Positions 1-4,158 of a stretch of DNA of 5,551 nucleotides are shown here, one piece after another; positions within the stretch are counted from its first letter, which is position 1, and the number at the start of each line of letters is the position of its first letter. A model generated the notes under the pieces. That model made no database searches, was not told the origin of the DNA, and worked only from the letters and a program-made list of their open reading frames with translations. The stretch covers positions 1-5,551 of the forward strand of contig JAITDR010000212.1 in assembly GCA_031282465.1 (NCBI GenBank), in the 5' to 3' direction. The DNA comes from Desulfovibrio sp. GTDB taxonomy: Bacteria > Desulfobacterota > Desulfovibrionia > Desulfovibrionales > Desulfovibrionaceae. The position numbers and the translations under genes are program-made.

Positions 1-1374
1 ATTCTGGCCCAGGCCATCTATAAAGACGGCGTGAAACTGGTCGCCGCCGGCCGCAACCCCATGTCCATCAAACGCGGCATCGACAAGGCCGTCGCCCGAC
101 TGGTCACCGAACTCGACGCCGTTGCCAAGCCTACCCGCGACCAGAAAGAAATCGCCCAGGTCGGCACCATTTCCGCCAACGCGGACAGCACCATCGGCAA
201 CATCATCGCCGAAGCCATGGGCAAAGTCGGCAAAGAGGGCGTCATCACCGTCGAAGAAGCCAAAGGTCTGGAAACCACTCTGGAAGTGGTCGAAGGCATG
301 CAGTTCGATCGCGGTTACCTTTCCCCCTATTTTGTCACCAACGCCGACAAGATGATCTGCGAACTGGACGAGCCGCTCATCCTCATCAACGAGAAAAAAA
401 TCTCCAGCATGAAGGAAATGCTCCCGATTCTGGAGCAAATCGTCAAGATGAGCCGCCCGTTGCTGATTATCGCTGAAGACGTCGACGGCGAAGCCCTTGC
501 CACTCTGGTGCTGAACAAACTGCGCGGTTCGTTGCAGGTCGCGTCCGTCAAGGCCCCCGGTTTCGGCGACCGCCGCAAGGCCATGCTTCAGGATATCGCG
601 GTCCTCACCGGCGGACAGGTGGTGTCCGAAGAAATGGGCATCAAACTGGAGAATCTTTCCGTTTCCGACCTCGGCACCGCCAAACGCGTTGTCATCGACA
701 AAGACAACACCACCATCGTGGACGGCGCCGGCAAGTCCGAGGACATCAAGGCCCGCGTCAAGCAGATCCGCGTGCAGATCGACGAAACCACGTCCGACTA
801 TGACCGTGAAAAACTTCAGGAACGTCTGGCCAAGATTGTCGGCGGCGTGGCCGTCATTCATGTCGGCGCGGCGACCGAGACGGAAATGAAGGAAAAGAAG
901 GACCGCGTGGAAGACGCCCTGAACGCCACCCGCGCGGCTGTTGAAGAAGGCATCGTCCCCGGCGGCGGCACCGCGTATCTGCGCATTGCCAAATCCCTCG
1001 ACGAAGTCAAACCCGCCGACGACGACGAAGCCGCCGCCGTTGCGCTGGTACGCCGGGCCATTGAAGAACCTCTGCGCCAGATTGCGATAAACGCCGGCTA
1101 TGAAGGTTCCATCGTTGTGGAAAAAGTGCGCGAAGGCAAGGACAGCTACGGCTTTGACGCCGCCACCGGCGAGTATGTCGACCTGAACAAGGCCGGCGTC
1201 ATCGACCCCAAAAAGGTCGCGCGCATCGCCCTGCAGAATGCGGCCTCCGTGGCCTCCCTGCTCCTCACCACCGAAGCCGCTGTGGCCGAGAAACCCGAGC
1301 CCAAGAAAGACGTCGCCGGTATGGGCGGCGGCATGGGCGGCGGCATGGGCGGCGGCATGGGCGGCATGTACTAA
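1..1374 (+). CDS. groEL: Chaperonin GroEL (60 kDa chaperonin), 5'-truncated by window edge
   Basis: Cytoplasmic ATP-driven folding chaperonin that forms a double heptameric ring and works with GroES. The frame is open from base 1, and the first visible residues ([10 protein letters not shown], then AAGRNPM) align with E. coli GroEL from about residue 94. Some 93 N-terminal residues, including the GDGTTT nucleotide loop, therefore lie upstream. 457 residues are present, giving about 550 in total, normal for the family. Visible landmarks are the apical-domain stretch [13 protein letters not shown], the [13 protein letters not shown] segment, and [21 protein letters not shown]. The Asp of VED (codon 913-915) is the equivalent of ATPase residue D398. 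The C-terminus is the flexible tail [17 protein letters not shown] that projects into the ring cavity. All signature segments are intact, so this is the functional copy. A strong terminator follows 22 bases after the stop. Its last ~100 bases are repeated near 2821-2926. Confidence 0.98.
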   Translation: MLAQAIYKDGVKLVAAGRNPMSIKRGIDKAVARLVTELDAVAKPTRDQKEIAQVGTISANADSTIGNIIAEAMGKVGKEGVITVEEAKGLETTLEVVEGMQFDRGYLSPYFVTNADKMICELDEPLILINEKKISSMKEMLPILEQIVKMSRPLLIIAEDVDGEALATLVLNKLRGSLQVASVKAPGFGDRRKAMLQDIAVLTGGQVVSEEMGIKLENLSVSDLGTAKRVVIDKDNTTIVDGAGKSEDIKARVKQIRVQIDETTSDYDREKLQERLAKIVGGVAVIHVGAATETEMKEKKDRVEDALNATRAAVEEGIVPGGGTAYLRIAKSLDEVKPADDDEAAAVALVRRAIEEPLRQIAINAGYEGSIVVEKVREGKDSYGFDAATGEYVDLNKAGVIDPKKVARIALQNAASVASLLLTTEAAVAEKPEPKKDVAGMGGGMGGGMGGGMGGMY

Positions 1375-1395
1375 CCGCAGTATTCCGACGATACG

Positions 1396-1424
1396 AAAGG
1401 GGGCGTTGTTCGCCCCCTTTTCCT
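1396..1424 (+). terminator. Rho-independent terminator of groEL
   Basis: A perfect 10-bp stem (AAAGGGGGCG / CGCCCCCTTT) with a TTGTT loop is followed by a T-rich tract. It lies 22 bases after the groEL stop codon. The same hairpin recurs unchanged at 2948-2977. Confidence 0.93.
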
Positions 1425-1430
1425 TTACAC

Positions 1431-1461
1431 GACAAACCCCGCCGACCGGCGGGATTTCGTC
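1431..1461 (+). terminator. Second, decayed hairpin after groEL
   Basis: This is the counterpart of the perfect 14-bp hairpin at 2983-3014. Here one base of the left arm is missing (GACAAACCCC rather than GACGAAACCCC) and the right arm reads GGCGGGATTT instead of GGCGGGGTTT. The core ACCCCGCC/GGCGGG still pairs. It probably was a back-up or bidirectional terminator that is losing its structure in this copy. Confidence 0.55.
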
Positions 1462-1507
1462 GTTCGGACGTGGCAACACGCATACGGCGCCGGCCGGCGG
1501 ATAGAGC

Positions 1508-1684
1508 CTACAGGAAAAGCTTGTGCGACACGCTGAACGCCCGACCGATGCGCTTGGCCATGTCAATACTGATGCTTCGCTTGCCGTTTTCCATTTCCGA
1601 CACATGGTGCTGCGTAATCCCTATGCGCCCGGCAAACTCGGCCTGCGTCATTTCGTTCTTGCCGCGAAATCCGCGCAAAACCAT
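1508..1684 (-). CDS. Short Xre-family helix-turn-helix protein, probable orphan antitoxin (possibly 5'-truncated)
   Basis: Reading the minus strand from ATG at 1684 to TAG at 1508 gives 58 residues. The helix-turn-helix is clear: a first helix VLRGFRGKN, then MTQAEFAGRIGITQHHVSEMENG, with the recognition helix around QHHVSEMENGKR. It ends in MAKRIGRAFSVSHKLFL. The TQxxxAxxxGxxxxxxSxxENG pattern and the -KLFL end are typical of single-domain Xre antitoxins encoded beside HigB/RelE-like toxins. No toxin gene is adjacent. Upstream, the frame is open for only a dozen codons (through residues EPKCPA) to a stop near 1722, and no good ribosome binding site precedes the ATG. I suspect the gene has lost its original 5' end and partner, though a short functional repressor is possible. 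It would be transcribed divergently from the nuclease gene. Confidence 0.72.
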   Translation of the reverse strand: MVLRGFRGKNEMTQAEFAGRIGITQHHVSEMENGKRSISIDMAKRIGRAFSVSHKLFL

Positions 1685-1721
1685 TGCTGGGCACTTCGGC
1701 TCAACGTTGCCGAGTTGTCGT

Positions 1722-1727
1722 TATCAT
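1722..1727 (+). promoter_or_regulatory. Possible -10 box (TATCAT) for the rpn gene
   Basis: TATCAT differs from the sigma-70 -10 consensus at one position and lies about 60 bases before the preferred GTG start of the nuclease gene. No convincing -35 hexamer stands at the right spacing, so support is weak. If real, it would make the upstream ATG at 1726 unusable and favour the GTG at 1786. Confidence 0.2.
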
Positions 1728-1785
1728 GATAGCTTTTAGCGCTGAAGCAGCGAAACCGACACACAGCGCAACGGAGCAACCACCT

Positions 1786-2649
1786 GTGAAGCAGGAAATT
1801 ATCCCGCCGAAATACGACTTCATGTTTAAACGTCTCTTCGGCGACCGTGACAATACCCGTGCGCTGGTCGACTTTCTCAAAGCTGTGTTGGATTTCCCCG
1901 GCGAGGAATACAGATCGCTTACTTTTGTCGATCCCAATCTCTATCCTCGCTATTGGGGCGGGAAACGCTTTGTTCTTGATCTTAAACTGGAAACAGACTT
2001 TGGTAATATCATTGATATTGAGATACAGCTTTCCGATACTGATGAAATGAAGGAACGTATTATAGCCTATGAATCACGCATGATTAGTGATCAGTTAAAA
2101 GAAGGTGAAATTTATAAAGCACTTACAAAGGCTATAACCATATTGATTGCGGATTTCACGCTGATTGAGAATATTGATGATTATCATCAGAAATTTATGA
2201 TACGCAATGATAGTGGCAATGTGATTTTATCAAATATTTTTGAAATTCATACTATTGAATTGACAAAGGTCCCGCCTGCTGAAGACGGGCATATACTATG
2301 GCGCTGGCTAAAGCTTCTGAAAGCCACACATGAGGAGGAACTCGATATGTTACAACAACACTATCCTGACCTGCAGGAACCGATTGTTCGGATAAAGGAA
2401 TTGAGCGCTGACGAGTTGATGCGTGAAGAGCGCCTGGCCTACGAGAAAGCCCGCCGCGATGAAGCGGCCCGTCTCTACTCTGCAACCCGTGACGGTGAAG
2501 CCAGAGGTGAAGCCAGAGGCGAGGTCAGAGGTAGGGCGGCAGTCGCCCTCAGCATGTTGCAGGAGGGGATGCCGCTCAGTCAGGTTGCGAGATTAACGGG
2601 ACTAGCTGTGGAAGAAATTGAGAAACTCAAAGAGCAACTGCATCGGTAG
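1786..2649 (+). CDS. Rpn family recombination-promoting nuclease / PD-(D/E)XK nuclease family transposase-like protein
   Basis: 287 residues from GTG 1786. The family signature is at the start: IIPPKYDFMFKRLFGD, then ALVDFLKAVLDFP (residues 5-38). The PD-(D/E)XK core follows: the Asp of VLDLKLETD (D65) and the E-x-Q of DIEIQL (E79, Q81). Next come ESRMISDQLKEGEIYKAL and TILIADFTLI, as in Rpn/DUF4351-type proteins. The tail has a charged helix (EERLAYEKARRDEAARL), three GEAR/GEVR units and a helical end, EGMPLSQVARLTGLAVEEIEKL. Rpn proteins are Mg-dependent DNases that stimulate RecA-independent recombination, and some act as toxic antiphage proteins. GTG 1786 is chosen because CGGAG lies 9 bases upstream and the conserved region starts directly after it; ATG 1726 (307 aa) and TTG 1684 are alternatives. 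The central codons (about 2040-2260) are strikingly A+T-rich compared with groEL, suggesting transfer. Confidence 0.9.
   Translation: MKQEIIPPKYDFMFKRLFGDRDNTRALVDFLKAVLDFPGEEYRSLTFVDPNLYPRYWGGKRFVLDLKLETDFGNIIDIEIQLSDTDEMKERIIAYESRMISDQLKEGEIYKALTKAITILIADFTLIENIDDYHQKFMIRNDSGNVILSNIFEIHTIELTKVPPAEDGHILWRWLKLLKATHEEELDMLQQHYPDLQEPIVRIKELSADELMREERLAYEKARRDEAARLYSATRDGEARGEARGEVRGRAAVALSMLQEGMPLSQVARLTGLAVEEIEKLKEQLHR
2332..2338 (+). promoter_or_regulatory. Internal Shine-Dalgarno sequence inside rpn
   Basis: GAGGAGG lies 8 bases before the in-frame ATG at 2347. It is the strongest ribosome binding site seen in the window and sits inside a coding region. It could serve internal initiation, giving a C-terminal fragment of the nuclease. 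Confidence 0.5.
2347..2649 (+). CDS. Putative intragenic C-terminal protein of rpn (RpnS-like antitoxin candidate)
   Basis: In-frame internal ORF from ATG 2347 sharing the rpn stop: 100 residues, starting MLQQHYPDLQEPIVRIKEL and ending in EEIEKLKEQLHR. It corresponds to residues 188-287 of the nuclease and lacks the whole catalytic core. A GAGGAGG sequence 8 bases upstream is far better than the site for the full-length protein. In E. coli, Rpn genes are known to encode a second short protein from an internal start that covers the C-terminal domain and neutralises the full-length toxin. The size, position and helical, charged content here fit that pattern. It is inferred by analogy, with no expression evidence. 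A clean internal promoter is not obvious: TTGACA at 2260-2265 and TATACT at 2292-2297 are both good hexamers but 26 bases apart. Confidence 0.45.
   Translation: MLQQHYPDLQEPIVRIKELSADELMREERLAYEKARRDEAARLYSATRDGEARGEARGEVRGRAAVALSMLQEGMPLSQVARLTGLAVEEIEKLKEQLHR
2494..2529 (+). repeat. Three tandem 12-bp units in the rpn tail
   Basis: GGTGAAGCCAGA occurs twice exactly and a third time as GGCGAGGTCAGA, encoding GEAR-GEAR-GEVR. The 12-base unit keeps frame, so copy number could change without destroying the protein. It links the charged helix to the C-terminal HTH-like segment and lies in both the full-length and the internal product. Confidence 0.85.
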
Positions 2650-2820
2650 CGGCACTCGCCCAAGGCTTCTTTTGAAAACTGCTTTGACGGATAACTCCCG
2701 CAGTTTGTCGAGGGCATGGGTTACGCGCACTTCCCGAAGGGTGGATAATCCGGCATGCGGTTGCAACTTGGCGTCGTGTCCATAAAGAGGGCATACCCTG
2801 TATTTCCCTGACGGCATCGG
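2650..2820. other. Gap between rpn and groEL-tail copy B
   Basis: 171 bases with no supported gene. I see no clear terminator after rpn and no RNA gene. A minus-strand frame reads GLSTLREVRVTHALDKLREL, which looks somewhat protein-like but has no credible start and is continuous with antisense of the groEL tail. It may be a decayed gene fragment. Confidence 0.4.
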
Positions 2821-2821
2821 C

Positions 2822-2926
2822 GAAGCCGCCGCCGTGGCCGAGAAGCCCGAGCCCAAGAAAGACGTCGCCGGTATGGGCGGCGGCATGGGCGGAGGCATGG
2901 GCGGCGGCATGGGCGGCATGTACTAA
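2822..2926 (+). pseudogene. groEL: Detached groEL C-terminal remnant
   Basis: Thirty-four sense codons and TAA encode [17 protein letters not shown] followed by the same GGM tail ending in GGMY. The frame is open upstream only to a stop at 2783-2785 and has no start codon or ribosome binding site. Compared with the functional gene, the differences are three synonymous changes and one extra Ala codon. That pattern suggests it comes from a working groEL allele rather than from long decay in place. It cannot make GroEL and is best read as a relic of insertion or recombination at the groEL end. Confidence 0.92.
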
Positions 2927-2947
2927 CCGCAGTATTCCGACGATACG

Positions 2948-2977
2948 AAAGGGGGCGTTGTTCGCCCCCTTTTCCTT
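2948..2977 (+). terminator. Copy of the groEL rho-independent terminator
   Basis: Identical to the terminator at 1396-1424: stem AAAGGGGGCG/CGCCCCCTTT, TTGTT loop, T-rich tail. Here it would stop read-through from the rpn gene, which has no terminator of its own. Confidence 0.9.
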
Positions 2978-2982
2978 TACAC

Positions 2983-3014
2983 GACGAAACCCCGCCGACC
3001 GGCGGGGTTTCGTC
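2983..3014. terminator. Perfect 14-bp hairpin, probable bidirectional terminator
   Basis: GACGAAACCCCGCC pairs fully with GGCGGGGTTTCGTC across a GACC loop. The A-run in the left arm and T-run in the right arm make it suitable for termination on either strand. The copy A equivalent (1431-1461) carries two changes. Confidence 0.8.
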
Positions 3015-3087
3015 TTTCGGACGTTGCAACCCGCACACGGCACCTCCGCCGGCCGGCATGCCCCACAAAAGAGAGCGGTTTCGGACC

Positions 3088-3105
3088 ATGACGAAATTTC
3101 ATCAT
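3088..3105. promoter_or_regulatory. 18-bp near-palindrome, possible activator/operator site
   Basis: ATGACGAAATTTCATCAT is a palindrome with one mismatched pair, centred about 168 bases before the start predicted for the sigma-54 promoter at 3240. That is in the range used by enhancer-binding proteins. No other function is apparent. Confidence 0.35.
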
Positions 3106-3152
3106 GAACCCTGCACGGTGAATCTTTTCGGAAAATTAAAAATCCTCAAATA

Positions 3153-3171
3153 TGGACTTGACGATGGTCCA
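3153..3171. promoter_or_regulatory. Inverted repeat TGGAC-N9-GTCCA
   Basis: Perfect 5-bp arms, centred about 103 bases before the predicted sigma-54 start. It may bind a dimeric regulator. It overlaps the -35 box of the possible sigma-70 promoter at 3158, so it could also act as an operator for that promoter. Short arms make chance occurrence possible. Confidence 0.28.
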
Positions 3172-3186
3172 GACATACGCTAAATC
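3158..3186 (+). promoter_or_regulatory. Possible sigma-70 promoter
   Basis: TTGACG (3158-3163), a 17-base spacer, then TAAATC (3181-3186). The -35 matches five of six positions and the -10 four of six. It points toward the (CA)n tract and the toxin-antitoxin genes. Confidence 0.35.
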
Positions 3187-3239
3187 TCGTCCGGCGGTAA
3201 AATCCCTTTGCGAAAATTTCCGGATATGCCAATGATTTC

Positions 3240-3365
<126 letters not shown>

Positions 3366-3450
3366 CGTGTTTTAGCCGTGCCGGTCACGAACCTGCGGTC
3401 TTCCGGGCAGCGCCTGTTTTCCGGTCATCTTCCCACTGCATCTGCCGGAC

Positions 3451-3487
3451 GTGTGCCGAGGCGGAGCGCCCGCCTTCGGCATCACAC
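3451..3487. promoter_or_regulatory. Imperfect inverted repeat upstream of the toxin-antitoxin genes
   Basis: GTGT-GCCGAGGCGG, loop AGCGC, then CCGCC-T-TCGGC-ATC-ACAC: a long stem with small bulges ending 57 bases before the antitoxin start. Type II antitoxins usually repress their own operon by binding such repeats, so this is a candidate operator. No T-run follows, so it is not a typical terminator. Confidence 0.35.
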
Positions 3488-3543
3488 GCGCCGGCCGTTC
3501 CGGCCGCAGTCCGGATGCGTCCTTGACGCATAGGGGGTGCGCG

Positions 3544-3759
3544 GTGCTGGTCGTTTCCACTTACAAAGCCAAGGGTATTTTGTCCGAGCTGACCAAGCGG
3601 GCAGCCGCGGGCGAGCCGGTGTTCATCGAGCGATACGGCAAACCCATAGTCGCGCTGGTGCCGGCCTCATACGTGCGGCGGGTCAAGCGACTCGGCGTTC
3701 TGGCCGGGAAACTCCGTCTGCCCGCCGATCTGGACGCGCAGTCCGGGGGACCGTGCTGA
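3544..3759 (+). CDS. Type II toxin-antitoxin system antitoxin, Phd/YefM (VapB-like) family
   Basis: Small DNA-binding antitoxin that should neutralise the PIN toxin encoded next and repress the operon. From GTG 3544 it has 71 residues. The N-terminal part VSTYKAKGILSELTKRAAAGEPVFIERYGKPIVALVP shows the Phd-fold pattern: a beta start, AKxxLSEL helix, then GEPVxIxRxGKPxxxLVP. The rest (RVKRLGVLAGKLRLPADL) is the toxin-binding tail, with the ...GxLxGKxxxPxDxD-type ending common in antitoxins paired with PIN toxins. GTG is chosen because AGGGGGTG lies about 5 bases upstream and the fold begins right there; the frame stays open upstream but that part does not look like protein. The stop TGA shares its last base with the toxin ATG. 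A sigma-54 or sigma-70 promoter further upstream could feed it, but no close promoter is clear. Confidence 0.88.
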   Translation: MLVVSTYKAKGILSELTKRAAAGEPVFIERYGKPIVALVPASYVRRVKRLGVLAGKLRLPADLDAQSGGPC

Positions 3760-4142
3760 TGCGCGTGCTTCTGGACACCAACGTGCTGCTCCGCGCCCTG
3801 GCGGGCGATTCCGCCGTAGAGAGCATGCGCGACATTCTTCTGTCCGAGGAAACGGAGGTCTTCATCAGCGCCGTATCCTGGTGGGATATAGCCGCGCGCA
3901 TTGACGCCGGACTTCTGCAGGCCGATTTGCAGGAACTGCGCGAGGCCGCCGTCGAGAGCGGTTTTGTCGAGCTTCCCCTGCGCGGCGAGCATGTCGGCGC
4001 ACTACCCTCCGTGTCCGAGTCGGGACTGAAACTCACGTCCTTTGACCGCATGATTACGGCTCAGGCGGAAAGTGAACCGTTGCGCCTGATCAGCGCCGAC
4101 GCGCGCCTTGCGGGCCGTTCTTCCCTGTTTTTGCGGGCCTGA
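3759..4142 (+). CDS. PIN-domain ribonuclease toxin, VapC-like
   Basis: 127 residues covering a whole PIN domain, the expected size. VapC-type toxins are Mg-dependent RNases that cleave tRNA or rRNA and stop growth. Acidic residues visible: D6 in RVLLDTNVLL; D43 in SAVSWWDIAAR, where most relatives have Glu (SxWEIA); D96 in SFDRMITAQA; D114 in LISADARL. The usual DPFDR is TSFDR here, and the segment before it (PSVSESGLKL) differs from the common LPxxHxDPFDR spacing. The site therefore seems complete but with conservative changes. The ATG at 3759 overlaps the antitoxin TGA by one base (TGATG) and has GGGGGA 8 bases upstream, inside the antitoxin gene, so the two are translationally coupled. The glycosyltransferase begins only 16 bases after its stop. 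Confidence 0.9.
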   Translation: MRVLLDTNVLLRALAGDSAVESMRDILLSEETEVFISAVSWWDIAARIDAGLLQADLQELREAAVESGFVELPLRGEHVGALPSVSESGLKLTSFDRMITAQAESEPLRLISADARLAGRSSLFLRA

Positions 4143-4158
4143 GCCGGAGTTTGCAAGC

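Larger units (their letters stand above)
1272..1499 (+). repeat. Direct repeat copy A: groEL 3' end plus terminator region
   Basis: Covers the last ~34 codons of groEL, the strong terminator, the second hairpin and a short tail ending in GCCGGCCGGC. It matches 2821-3057 at high identity. In the coding part I see three synonymous changes and one GCC codon indel. The ~59 bases from the stop codon through the first terminator are identical, and similarity drops off from the second hairpin onward. Together with copy B it brackets the xre/rpn insert. Confidence 0.93.
1500..2820. mobile_element. Accessory insert (xre remnant + rpn) bracketed by groEL-tail direct repeats
   Basis: The DNA between the two groEL-tail copies holds a short Xre gene on the minus strand and an Rpn-family nuclease gene on the plus strand. 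Parts of it are far richer in A+T than groEL. Loss of the ~1552 bp between equivalent points of the repeats would rebuild one intact groEL end. No integrase, resolvase or terminal inverted repeats are visible. Calling it a mobile unit is therefore inference from the flanking repeats and cargo, and a recombination or duplication scar is the main alternative. Confidence 0.45.
2821..3057 (+). repeat. Direct repeat copy B: groEL 3' end plus terminators
   Basis: Second copy of 1272-1499, offset by about 1552 bp (stop codon to stop codon). It starts sharply at CGAAGCCGCC and fades after GCCGGCCGGC near 3057. Its second hairpin is perfect whereas that of copy A is damaged, which hints that copy B keeps the original downstream flank of groEL. 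Confidence 0.93.

Noticed and set aside
1146..1367. Minus-strand Pro/Met-rich frame ([11 protein letters not shown]) over the groEL tail; same at 2602-2919
   Set aside because: It is the antisense of the Gly-Gly-Met repeats of groEL and exists in both copies only because the tail is duplicated.
1470..1739. Plus-strand frames over the xre gene
   Set aside because: The minus strand encodes a clear Xre helix-turn-helix; the plus-strand translations show no motif or start signal.
1684..1785. N-terminal extension of the Rpn protein from TTG 1684 or ATG 1726
   Set aside because: The extra residues are low-complexity and not part of the Rpn signature, and the GTG at 1786 has a better-placed Shine-Dalgarno. 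Not fully excluded.
1500..2820. Classical insertion sequence with DDE transposase
   Set aside because: No terminal inverted repeats or DDE/IS200-type protein; Rpn is historically annotated as transposase-like but is a PD-(D/E)XK nuclease.
2627..3089. Long minus-strand frames across the rpn end, gap and groEL-tail copy B
   Set aside because: They cross two strong terminator hairpins and antisense of groEL, with Arg/Pro/Cys-rich shadow composition.
3537..3758. Longer PIN toxin start upstream of 3759
   Set aside because: The upstream part is the out-of-frame shadow of the antitoxin; the PIN domain begins exactly at ATG 3759 with an upstream GGGGGA.
3561..3992. Minus-strand frame opposite the toxin-antitoxin pair
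   Set aside because: No family features; the plus strand holds two well-supported coupled genes.
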